A DNA stretch of 56,109 nucleotides from Phycisphaeraceae bacterium (lineage in GTDB: Bacteria > Planctomycetota > Phycisphaerae > Phycisphaerales > Phycisphaeraceae), in assembly GCA_020849625.1 (NCBI GenBank), contig JADLFV010000060.1:1-56109 (forward strand), read 5' to 3'. Each line of letters starts with the position of its first letter. Within the stretch, counting starts at the first letter, position 1. This document shows positions 41,769-49,932 of the stretch, piece by piece. Under the pieces are notes generated by a model that was not told where the DNA came from, made no database searches, and was given only the letters and a program-made list of their open reading frames with translations. The translations under genes were made by a program, and so were the position numbers.

Positions 41769-42860
41769 TCACCGCCTGCCAAACGCCCCGCGGGGATCAC
41801 GTCTCAGCAATGCGAGCAACGGCATCAGCGCCATCATCGCCGTGGTTGCCGGCTCAGGCACGGGCAGGCCGGCCTGGGTAAGCGCCTGATCAAAGGCGAT
41901 ATCAGGTGCAACGCCGAAGCCCCAGTTATCGCCGAGGATTTGCAGATCGCTGAGGTTGACCAGGTTGTCGCCGGTGAAGTCCGCCATGGACCAGTCGGCG
42001 CTGTTGTTCAGCCAGTTATCACCGAGGATTTGCAGGTCTGCCAGGTTGACCAGTCCATCACCGTTGGCGTCGCCGGGATGCAGATCGAACATGACGTGGC
42101 CGGTGACGATGGTGAAGTTGTCGAAGAAGGTGTTGTTATCGGTAAGCGTGATGCCGCTGCCGCGTGCGCCGAGCGAGACATAGAGCGCGTCAGCGTTCCA
42201 GATGCTCTGCACGGTGTCATTAAGTGCGTAAGGCGAAGTGCCGGTGACATTGGAGGCGAGGATCAGGTCGTCGCCGGCCGCGTTGTAGGTGATGATGAAC
42301 GTGCCTGCGGTGAAAGGCGCGGGTGGGAACAGGCTGCTGAGAATAGCCTCCGACTGGACGTCATCGGTGCGGCTGGCGCCGACGAGCAGCGGCGTGGTGA
42401 AAGCGCCGAAGCCGAGGTCGATATGGACCGGCCCGACGCCAATGGCCGCCGAGTCTGTGCCGTCGAGATCGCGGCCGACGCCGAAGACCAATGCCAAGCC
42501 TTCGAGATTGGTGATGCCCGTGTCGTCGTAGCTGCCGAAGTTGTAATCGAGCGTGATCTGGAAATCCGCATCGGTGGCCAGTCGGAAGCCGGCCGTGCCG
42601 TTGGACAGGTAAAGCGCATCGGTACTGGAACTGGCCGGGTCGGACGCAGCGACCTGCACGCGGCCGGCGATTTCAGCGAGGCTCAGTTCGGAAGGTGAAT
42701 CCTCGAGCAGCGACCACTGCGGGCCGCGCACGTTGTCATTGAAGTTGTCGCTTTGCCCCAGCGCGGAGACGGCTGTCGATGCCAACAGCGCCAGCACCAC
42801 GCCCGCGGTGGCATAGGCGCGCCCAGCAGGCGCCAGAATCCGTGGTTCACGACATGCCAT
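41769..42860 (-). CDS. PEP-CTERM protein with duplicated dockerin-like repeats
   Basis: The 363-residue secreted protein has a signal peptide (ATAGVVLALLASTAVSALG), a beta-rich lectin/sandwich-like part, then two dockerin-like calcium-binding repeats (LHPGDANGDGLVNLADLQILGDNW and FTGDNLVNLSDLQILGDNW), and the sorting tail VPEPATTAMMALMPLLALLRR. The dockerin-like part is nearly the same as in the protein at 48371-49819, while the N-terminal parts differ. The ATG at 42860 has GGAGAG 7-12 bases upstream; a longer frame starts at 42905. Confidence 0.85.
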   Translation of the reverse strand: MACREPRILAPAGRAYATAGVVLALLASTAVSALGQSDNFNDNVRGPQWSLLEDSPSELSLAEIAGRVQVAASDPASSSTDALYLSNGTAGFRLATDADFQITLDYNFGSYDDTGITNLEGLALVFGVGRDLDGTDSAAIGVGPVHIDLGFGAFTTPLLVGASRTDDVQSEAILSSLFPPAPFTAGTFIITYNAAGDDLILASNVTGTSPYALNDTVQSIWNADALYVSLGARGSGITLTDNNTFFDNFTIVTGHVMFDLHPGDANGDGLVNLADLQILGDNWLNNSADWSMADFTGDNLVNLSDLQILGDNWGFGVAPDIAFDQALTQAGLPVPEPATTAMMALMPLLALLRRDPRGAFGRR

Positions 42861-43680
42861 GCGTTGCTCTCCAAAGTTTGAATGTGGATACCTGTTTCTT
42901 GACAACCATTGTCCCTGTAACTTGCAGCAGATGATGTGTGACTTCGTGACACACGGATGATCTGTATCCTAACCACGACAGCCGTGATACGAAGTGAAAC
43001 AACGCCATGCCGAAAAGCATACTGCGCAAACTATAGCACCACATATCAATGCGGTGCCACAGAGACAATATTTCAGCCGCTGCGTCCTCGCTGCGGTCGC
43101 CCGCTACCTCTCATCCCGGGGTCCACCAAATACAAGAACATATTTAACTTAAAATATGTTCTGATAATGCTGATGTCTGGCAGCGCATCTGTCGTGGGTT
43201 ACCGCCGCATGAGCGCGCACAGAATGGCCAGCGATTTTCATTTTTTTGAAGGTCGTGCGAAAAAATTTCTATTGCTGATCCTGCCTGCACTTACGCTCAT
43301 TTTCACCCCCTCAAAACTGCCTCCGGCGCGCACAAACGTTGCGCTGCGTCCCTTTATAGGAAGGCCGTCCGGTTTCGGATGAGGCTCAATTGCTTGATTA
43401 CCCCCAGTCGCCTGAGTGGAAAAAAACACTCGGCACGGACGCGACCGGGCCCAAGTGAGTGAGTGCTGCTTCGACGCCATCGGCTTGACGTACGTCCGCC
43501 CGTGCCCGGATTCCAAGCGTTCAGAAACCCCCGGAAGTGTAAAACACCAAGGGGGCTCACAGGCGCGTCGCCTACCGGCTCTATGGGGCCTTGCCGACGC
43601 TGGCCTTCCTGTTGTGTCGCTTCGCTGCGCGCGTGGCGGGTCTGGGCCGATCGGATCCGTCACGCCGCCAGCGGGCGAAT
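42861..43680. other. Long region without a recognised gene
   Basis: About 820 bases hold no convincing coding sequence; frames on both strands have odd composition and no motifs. The part near 42861-43080 should hold the promoter of the PEP-CTERM gene. The part 43095-43270 is AT-rich (tttaacttaaaatatg). One exact CCCCCGGAAGT lies at 43528-43538. It may contain gene debris. Confidence 0.55.
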
Positions 43681-43782
43681 TTGTAGATTTTAGAATTTAG
43701 ATTTTATATTTTCGATTGCTCGCGCAGGATGACCAATGTTTTTCAATCGCAAATCTAAATTCTAAAATCTAAAATCGTATCC
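43681..43782. repeat. AT-rich inverted quasi-repeat of gattttaga / ctaaaatc words
   Basis: The left arm is 43681-43718 (gattttagaatttagattttata...cgattg) and the right arm 43745-43782 (caatcgcaaatctaaattctaaaatc). It is the same family as 2410-2517 and ends 4 bases before the S41 peptidase stop codon. Confidence 0.85.
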
Positions 43783-43785
43783 CCC

Positions 43786-44994
43786 TCACCCTCCCAAGTA
43801 TTCTTGAGCGCGCAAGATCACCGAGTCTGCTCCTGCCTGCACCTGCTCCGGCGACGCCTCCACGACGACGTCCGGGTCGATGCCGTTGAACTCGATCGGC
43901 TGACGGTCGTTGCGCCAGCGGCTGCGCACCGACAAGGTCAAGGTGGCGATGCCGGAGGGAAACGTCCACGAGCGCTTGGAGCTGGACGAGCCGGCGGTGG
44001 TGGAGCCGAACAGTCGGGCGTTCGCCTGCGATTGAAAGTCTCTGGCCAATGTCTCGCCTGCCGACACGCAGCCGGCATCGATCAGCACCGCCACCGGCCG
44101 GGACATTTTCTTGATCTGTTCGATCAGTTTGTCGTCGTAGCCGCCGCCGCCGTTGCCGCGCAGGTCCACGATCCAGCCCTTCGCATTGGGCTGCTCCCGC
44201 AGCGCCTGCTCGATGCCCTGGGTCACGGACTCGTCCACGCGACGCAGGTACATGTACCCCACGTCGTCGGCCAGTTTTGTAAAGAAGAACGAACGTCCGA
44301 CCTGCTTCAGATCAGAAGGCGTGTTGTACGTGTGCGGCCAACCGCTGGCTTCGAGGTTGCACTCCAGGTCGAGTGTTCGTTCACCGTCGGCCCCCTGGTA
44401 GCTGATCGTGTGTTTTCCGCCTTGTTGGCCGCACAGGGCGAGGCGGTATTCGAACAGCTTCGCACGTTGCGGACTGGAGAAGAATCCACCCGCCTGCCAG
44501 GCCGCCTCGCTGCGCTGATCCAGATAACCGCGGGCATGCTCGCCGTCGATCCTGGTGACGATCGTTCCCGTCTTCAGCACAGCAGAAAGGGAGCGCGGCG
44601 CGTACATGACGATCACGCGGTTTTCCGTCGCGGGCAGGAAACTGACGCCGGGATAGTAAGACTTCGGCGGCGGCGGTAGTGTCGCCTTGGATTGGGTGAT
44701 TCCCATGTGCCCATCGCGCAGCACGCGGATAGCGTCGAGAACGATCGCCAGGAACTGTTCATCAGTCTCGCACTGCCTGGCCCTCTGCATCAACTGCGAC
44801 TTGGCATGCTGCCAATCGTCGCCAACGTGCTTCAATTCGAAAAAGGGATACTCATTGTCGATCAACTGGAAGAACGCCGCCAGGTCCGTCTCATACGCAG
44901 CCCGACTCGACTCCGCTGCGGCAGCGGAGAAAGTCCAACTCGCCGCCAGCAGCGCGAAAACCAACCACCATCGCCAACTTTTGCAAGACCTCAT
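43786..44994 (-). CDS. Secreted S41 (C-terminal processing-like) peptidase
   Basis: The 402-residue protein has a signal peptide (WWLVFALLAASWTFSAAAA). The C-terminal half matches the tail-specific protease fold: GYMYLRRVD, WIVDLRGNGGGGYDDKLIEQI, VLIDAGCVSAGETLARDFQ (nucleophile Ser in VSAGE) and the PIEFNGIDPDVVVE end. The PDZ domain that usually precedes it is weak or missing. ATG at 44994 has GGAG 6-9 bases upstream; the frame is open to 45186. The stop codon is 4 bases from an AT-rich repeat. It follows the membrane protein gene by about 14 bases. Confidence 0.83.
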   Translation of the reverse strand: MRSCKSWRWWLVFALLAASWTFSAAAAESSRAAYETDLAAFFQLIDNEYPFFELKHVGDDWQHAKSQLMQRARQCETDEQFLAIVLDAIRVLRDGHMGITQSKATLPPPPKSYYPGVSFLPATENRVIVMYAPRSLSAVLKTGTIVTRIDGEHARGYLDQRSEAAWQAGGFFSSPQRAKLFEYRLALCGQQGGKHTISYQGADGERTLDLECNLEASGWPHTYNTPSDLKQVGRSFFFTKLADDVGYMYLRRVDESVTQGIEQALREQPNAKGWIVDLRGNGGGGYDDKLIEQIKKMSRPVAVLIDAGCVSAGETLARDFQSQANARLFGSTTAGSSSSKRSWTFPSGIATLTLSVRSRWRNDRQPIEFNGIDPDVVVEASPEQVQAGADSVILRAQEYLGG

Positions 44995-45007
44995 GCTCGT
45001 CTCCATT

Positions 45008-45895
45008 TTAAGGGACAATTTGCTCTTCGGACGATCGCCAGCCGCATTCGGGGCAATAGCCGGGCGTGCCACGCAGATCGTAATCGCATTGTGGACACAG
45101 CCCGGGACGCGACGAACGTTGCCACCCGCGCGGCCAGCCGTCACTGGAAGTCCAGGCAGTGAACGCGAACACCACTGCGTATGCAATCAGCGCAAACATC
45201 ACACCCTCCACCCGCGCCATGGTAAAACCCATCATGAAAATGTAGCGCAGCAACTGGCAGAACGTAACCGTCAGGAGGAAGAGCGGCAGCAGGGCGAGCA
45301 GGCAGGCCAGGATCCGGTAGGCGATCCGCACCCGGCGTTGGGTGCGATCGACGAGCCAACGAACGACCAGAAGGCACAGGCCGACGATGACGGATGAATA
45401 GCAGAACAGGAAGAAGCCTTTTTGCAGACTGGGCTGATCGAGCGCTCCGCCGGTGACGACAGGACCGGAAAAGAGCTTGCCGCGAAGCACATGCAACGTC
45501 CCCCAATACAACATAGGCCAGAGAGGCCACAGAAAAACGATGAGCCCGCCCAGCAGCAGCGCCGCCGTCGTGAAGCGGACGAAACGTCGCCTGCGCATGA
45601 CCAGCCGGGTCAGGCCGGCCAGCAGCAGGCCCATCACCGCGCCGGCCGCGGCCCCGATCAGGAATGGAGAGGGGAATCGAAGCTGGGGGTAATACCGATC
45701 CAGGTGAAAGCCCAAGATGACCAGACCGATGCAGGCCGCCAGCAGAGCAAAAGGAAACACGAAGGCGAAAGTTCGCCTCGCGGCGCGCCAGGGACGGGCT
45801 TCGCTGCAGCATAGCGCTCCGGCCACGGCCAGGCCGCTGATCGCAGCCGCCGGCGTCATCGTGAGCAAGATCGCCCCTGTCAGAAGCTTCAACAT
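45008..45895 (-). CDS. Membrane protein with C-terminal zinc ribbon
   Basis: The 295-residue protein has about seven hydrophobic segments (for example LLTGAILLTMTPAAAISGLAVAGAL, FAFVFPFALLAACIGLVILGF and VVRWLVDR..). The C-terminus is a zinc-ribbon-like CPQCDYDLRGTPGYCPECG, a tail found on many planctomycete membrane proteins. Function unknown. The ATG at 45895 is preferred because the hydrophobic region begins there. It lies between shc (about 98 bases upstream) and the S41 peptidase, all on the minus strand. Confidence 0.75.
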   Translation of the reverse strand: MLKLLTGAILLTMTPAAAISGLAVAGALCCSEARPWRAARRTFAFVFPFALLAACIGLVILGFHLDRYYPQLRFPSPFLIGAAAGAVMGLLLAGLTRLVMRRRRFVRFTTAALLLGGLIVFLWPLWPMLYWGTLHVLRGKLFSGPVVTGGALDQPSLQKGFFLFCYSSVIVGLCLLVVRWLVDRTQRRVRIAYRILACLLALLPLFLLTVTFCQLLRYIFMMGFTMARVEGVMFALIAYAVVFAFTAWTSSDGWPRGWQRSSRPGLCPQCDYDLRGTPGYCPECGWRSSEEQIVP

Positions 45896-45959
45896 GCGTC
45901 CGCCATCTATACGATCCGATCGGCTTGCGGTTCGCAGATGCAACGGCAGTCAATCAGAG

Positions 45960-45978
45960 CCGGGGGCTGCGACCCCGG
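45960..45978. repeat. Short GC hairpin of the gccggggtctgtgaccccgg family
   Basis: CCGGGG and CCCCGG pair around a small loop (gctgcga). It belongs to the same word family as the three hairpins at 9014-9089. It lies just after the shc stop codon and may help end or stabilise the shc mRNA. Confidence 0.5.
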
Positions 45979-45993
45979 TCCGATACCGCAGTG

Positions 45994-48021
45994 TCATGCG
46001 GGACCAGCGCCCAGCCAGCGCCCGATGGCCATGATCGGAAAGTACAGGCGATAAAGGTGATAGCGCAGATAGAAAACGCGCGGGAAGCCGGTGCCGGTAA
46101 AGTAGGGCTCGTGCCAGTTGCCATTTTCCAGTTGCGTGTCGCAGAGCCACTGAATGGCGCGCTGCACGGCGGAATCGCGGCGGCCGAAGATGCTCATCAT
46201 GGCCATGGCAGCCCAGGCGGTCTGCGAAGCGGTGGAGGGGCCGGTGCCGCGAAGCGTGGGATCCTCGTAGCTGTCGGCTGTTTCGCCGAAGGAGCCATCG
46301 GGTTTCTGATGATCTTTGAGCCACTGGCCGGCGCGCTGCACCCAGTCGGCTTTCATGTCGTAGCCGACTTTTTTGAGGCCGCCGACGACCTGCCACGTGC
46401 CGTAGATGTAGTTAACGCCCCAGCGCCCGAACCAGCAGCCGTCGGGTTCCTGATGCGAGCGAATGAACTCGATGGCCCGCTGCACGTAAAAGTTGGAGGT
46501 GTCGATGCCGTGCGTGCCGAGGCACTCGAGCGTGCGGCCGGTGATGTCGGGGCAGGATGGATCCTGGATCGCGTTGTGGTCAGCAAACGGCACGCAATCG
46601 TAAAGAGGGCGGTTGCAGGTGTCGCGGTCGAAAGCCGCCCATCCGCCGTCGTCGTTCTGCATGGCGAACACCCAGGCAAGGCTGCGCTGGGCCGGGGCGC
46701 GGGCGGGTTCGTAACCGAGGTCCGCCAGTCGGCGCAGCACCATCGACACCATCACGGTGTCGTCGACATCCGGGTACCAGGGGTTGTTGAACTCGAAGTA
46801 CCAGCCGGAGAAATCGACCTCGCGCTCGATGTTGTTGACCCAGTCGGCGCGCTTGCGGCATTCCTTGGAAATCAGCCAGTCGGCAGCGCGGTGCAGCGAA
46901 GGATGCGAACTGTCGAGGCCGGCGTTGACCAGAGCGTAGGCAGCAATGCCGGTGTCCCACACGGGCGATTCGCACGGCTGAAGATGGATCGTTTCATCAC
47001 CCGGCGGGGCGTCGGCGGGGCAATTGCGCGGTGAACCTTCGCGGCCGTGGATGAAGTAGTTTTCCAGATGGCGATGATTGTCACGGATGATCGGATGCTC
47101 GTCCGTATAGCCGCAACAATTGCACAGGGCGATGATCAGATACACGATGGGCGGGAAGATGGCGCCGGGGCCGTCGGAGCCCTGACAGTGATCGACCATC
47201 CAATGTTCCATCTGCTGCAAGGCGCGGGTGCGGCCGAGCTTGAGCAGGCCGATGCGATCAGCGATCTTCAGCGCCTTGTCCATGTAGAGGAAAAACTTCG
47301 TCCAGCCGGGCGACTTGCCGAAACCGGTCGGCAACAGGCGATCTCGGTTCTCGGACCTTGCGAACAGCTCGCTGATATGCAGGTGTGGCGGAAGATCGCG
47401 CACCGGCTTGCAGGTAGTGACGATCGACAAAGGCACGATCATCGTGCGCGACCAGGCGCTGACTTTGTCCAGGTGAAAGTAAAACCACTTGGGCATGAAC
47501 ACGAGCTGCGGCGGAATGGTGGGCACGGCGTCGTAGCTGACTTGGCCCAGACACGCCAGATAGAATTTGCTGAAGCTGTTGATTCGTTCGGCGCCCCCGG
47601 AAGAAAGAATCCGTTCGCGTGCCCGGCGCATGTGGTCAGCTTCCGGGGAGTCGCCCATGAGCTTGAGGGCAAAGTAGCCTTTGACCGTAGCGCTGAGGTC
47701 GAGCTTGCCGCCGCCGACCCGGCCGCCGGGGTACTGACCCCAGGAGCCGTCCGGCCGCTGCTGGTCGCGCAGGTGGTTGGCGATTTTGACCAGCCGCGGA
47801 TCATCCTCCTTGCTGATGATCCATTTCATCAGGATGTATTCGCTCTGGAGGATGGAGTCGCCTTCAAGCTCGCCGCACCAGTAGCCTTGGGCGTGCTGCA
47901 GGCCGGTCAGATGGTCGACCGCAGCGTCCAGGCAAAGCTGTGCCGCCACACGCAGGCTGTGGGCCTGCCGAGGGGAGCTGACGGCGGTTTCCGCGGGATT
48001 GTGATCGAGAATACTAGTCAT
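45994..48021 (-). CDS. shc: Squalene-hopene cyclase
   Basis: Shc cyclises squalene to hopene, a membrane triterpenoid. The 675-residue length is normal. The catalytic acid motif DVDD lies near residue 415 in NPWYPDVDDTVMVSM. Repeated QW motifs are plain: DQQRPDGSWGQYP, MQNDDGGWAAFD, SHQEPDGCWFGRWGVNYIYGTW, DHQKPDGSFGETA, TQLENGNWHEPYFTGTGFPRVFYLRYHLYR. It is probably a peripheral membrane enzyme. The ATG at 48021 has a CATAAT box 8 bases upstream. The gene at 11539-12156 might be an HpnG partner, but no hpn cluster surrounds shc. Confidence 0.95.
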   Translation of the reverse strand: MTSILDHNPAETAVSSPRQAHSLRVAAQLCLDAAVDHLTGLQHAQGYWCGELEGDSILQSEYILMKWIISKEDDPRLVKIANHLRDQQRPDGSWGQYPGGRVGGGKLDLSATVKGYFALKLMGDSPEADHMRRARERILSSGGAERINSFSKFYLACLGQVSYDAVPTIPPQLVFMPKWFYFHLDKVSAWSRTMIVPLSIVTTCKPVRDLPPHLHISELFARSENRDRLLPTGFGKSPGWTKFFLYMDKALKIADRIGLLKLGRTRALQQMEHWMVDHCQGSDGPGAIFPPIVYLIIALCNCCGYTDEHPIIRDNHRHLENYFIHGREGSPRNCPADAPPGDETIHLQPCESPVWDTGIAAYALVNAGLDSSHPSLHRAADWLISKECRKRADWVNNIEREVDFSGWYFEFNNPWYPDVDDTVMVSMVLRRLADLGYEPARAPAQRSLAWVFAMQNDDGGWAAFDRDTCNRPLYDCVPFADHNAIQDPSCPDITGRTLECLGTHGIDTSNFYVQRAIEFIRSHQEPDGCWFGRWGVNYIYGTWQVVGGLKKVGYDMKADWVQRAGQWLKDHQKPDGSFGETADSYEDPTLRGTGPSTASQTAWAAMAMMSIFGRRDSAVQRAIQWLCDTQLENGNWHEPYFTGTGFPRVFYLRYHLYRLYFPIMAIGRWLGAGPA

Positions 48022-48029
48022 AATGGCGT

Positions 48030-48035
48030 ATTATG
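48030..48035 (-). promoter_or_regulatory. Candidate -10 box of a leaderless shc transcript
   Basis: CATAAT on the minus strand ends 8 bases before the ATG at 48021. The region just beyond (48055-48080) is AT-rich (ttatacataacatatattatcgg) and also holds possible promoter boxes for either strand. Confidence 0.4.
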
Positions 48036-48370
48036 CCTGAACTTAGGCTATCCTGTTGAATTATACATAACATATATTATCGGTCGTCGTAGGGCGGTCA
48101 GACGGTGCTGCGGCGGGCTGGAATCCGGGGGCTGCGGGAGTCCGCCAAGCGTCTGCTCTGCCGACGGACCGAGCCTGCACCAAGCCATGCTGTGGCAAGC
48201 CTGCAATCATATCCTCTCCCGTCTTGCCGCTACCCGGCGAGGGCCATGCACGCTATTCACCAAATACTAACCCGTTCCACATTAGAGCAACTTGTAAGCC
48301 TGACATTCCCTCGTTATTTTTGACGCGGCTCACAGCCTGATCCTAACCACCCACCGAGAAGGAGAATGCC
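48036..48370. other. Divergent intergenic region shc / PEP-CTERM gene
   Basis: The left 60 bases are AT-rich and promoter-like. From 48090 to 48300 no coding sequence or repeat family was recognised, apart from a weak ccgggggctgcggg word. AAGGAG (48359-48365) precedes the ATG at 48371. Confidence 0.55.
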
Positions 48371-49819
48371 ATGACAGCTCACCGCACACTGGCTCGATGC
48401 GCGGCCACTGCGCTACTTACACTGATCTCTGTCGCACCGGCCCTGGCCCAGTTCGGCCAGGATGACATGGTCGTCGGCATCAGCACCAGTCCCGACACGT
48501 TCCTCGTTTATGATGCCGGCACAACCACGTGGTCCAACGGGCCCGGTTGGTCAACGGTTTTCATGCAGACCGTGACCTTCGACAACGCCAACGGCATCAG
48601 CCACAATGCCTCGGGCAACCTGCTGGCCGCCAATTTCGGCAGCAGCTTCACTGGCTTCGAAATTCATAATCTGGCTACTGACGGCAGCGCCAATTCGGAA
48701 TCGATCTGGGGCATCAAGACACTCACCGGTGGAGCCGACACCGAGCGCGGCTCCGGACTGTCGGTAAACCCCTCCAACAATAAGATCGCCTGGGCCGCCT
48801 ATGACACGGGCTCCATCTTCGTACTGGATTACAACGCCGGCGCGACGCCCGGCAGCGGCTCCGGCGCCAGCGCAGGCGGCACACGCAAGACGGCATGGGG
48901 CAATGGCAGCGGCGGTAACGGCGTTCTGCCCGCCCTGCTCACAGCCAAGACTCAGGGCACGACCTGGCTCAACGACGACGTCGTCCTGGCCTTCAAAGGT
49001 GACGGCAACCTGGTCAAGTGGGATGTCTCCGGTGTCGCGGCGGGAACCGATTCTCCCTGGGCGCCCAACGACACCGCTTCCAACTGGGAAATCATCAACA
49101 CCGGCATCAGCTTCGATGCCGCCATGACCAGCATCCTGTACAACCCTGCGATCGACGCCAACCACATTTATGCAGCCGTGACCCGCGCCGCTACGCCCTT
49201 CTTATCAACGTTGTACGCCTTCGACTACAACAGCGGCACCGGCGCCATCACGCTGAACACCTCGCTGGATCTGGGTAACGATCCGAACAACGGCAAAGTG
49301 TTGGAAACGCGAGAAATCGCCTTTGATTCGCAGGGCAATCTCTACTTCTCTTCCTTCGCCGGCGGTAGCGGCAACGACAACATCGTTGGCGTATTCGAGA
49401 ACGCCACCAATCTCGCCAACTGGGGCGCTGGCGCCAACATACATGCTTTCTTCGTGGACCCCACCTACGTCAACTACAGCGGATTCGACATCGGTTCCGG
49501 CGCGTCCGCTGCCTTGCATCCCGGCGATGCCAACGGCGACGGCCTGGTCAACCTTTCCGACCTGCAGATTCTCGGTGACAACTGGCAGTCCACCACCGCG
49601 GCCTGGGCTCAGGCCGACTTCACCGGCGACGGCGTGGTCAATCTGGCGGACCTGCAGATCCTCGGCGACAACTGGGGCTTCGGCACAGGGCCGGACATGA
49701 GCTTCGACGAGGCCCTGACTCAACTTCCGGGGGCCGGCGTCGCCATCCCTGAGCCGGCCGGCATCGCCCTGCTCGGCTGCGGACTGGTGGCGATCGGCCT
49801 GCGCCGCCGCGCCGCCTGA
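48371..49819 (+). CDS. PEP-CTERM protein with duplicated dockerin-like repeats
   Basis: The 482-residue secreted protein has a signal peptide (ALLTLISVAPALAQ), a long N-terminal part that looks like a beta-propeller-type surface protein (LYAFDYNSGTGAITLNTSLDLGNDPNNGK, LYFSSFAGGSGNDNIVGVFENA), two dockerin-like repeats (LHPGDANGDGLVNLSDLQILGDNW and FTGDGVVNLADLQILGDNW) and the tail IPEPAGIALLGCGLVAIGLRRR. A strong ribosome binding site (GAAGGAG) precedes the ATG. The C-terminal region is a close relative of that at 41769-42860, while the N-terminal domains are unrelated. An intrinsic terminator follows. Confidence 0.88.
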   Translation: MTAHRTLARCAATALLTLISVAPALAQFGQDDMVVGISTSPDTFLVYDAGTTTWSNGPGWSTVFMQTVTFDNANGISHNASGNLLAANFGSSFTGFEIHNLATDGSANSESIWGIKTLTGGADTERGSGLSVNPSNNKIAWAAYDTGSIFVLDYNAGATPGSGSGASAGGTRKTAWGNGSGGNGVLPALLTAKTQGTTWLNDDVVLAFKGDGNLVKWDVSGVAAGTDSPWAPNDTASNWEIINTGISFDAAMTSILYNPAIDANHIYAAVTRAATPFLSTLYAFDYNSGTGAITLNTSLDLGNDPNNGKVLETREIAFDSQGNLYFSSFAGGSGNDNIVGVFENATNLANWGAGANIHAFFVDPTYVNYSGFDIGSGASAALHPGDANGDGLVNLSDLQILGDNWQSTTAAWAQADFTGDGVVNLADLQILGDNWGFGTGPDMSFDEALTQLPGAGVAIPEPAGIALLGCGLVAIGLRRRAA

Positions 49820-49846
49820 GTCGTCATCACCACGTTCGATCCCACC

Positions 49847-49880
49847 CGGAGAGGGGCCCAGGTTCCTCTCCGCTTTTTTG
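49847..49880 (+). terminator. Intrinsic terminator after the PEP-CTERM gene
   Basis: Stem CGGAGAGG / CCTCTCCG with a 10-base loop, then six T (49874-49879). Spacing from the stop codon is 28 bases. Confidence 0.8.
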
Positions 49881-49932
49881 TTTTCCGGTGTATGATGGTG
49901 TTGAATTTTGCTGTTAAAGCAGGGAATTTGTG

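Noticed and set aside
42957..43382. A 141-codon plus-strand frame
   Set aside because: No motif, no ribosome binding site and composition changes within it; it is more likely non-coding.
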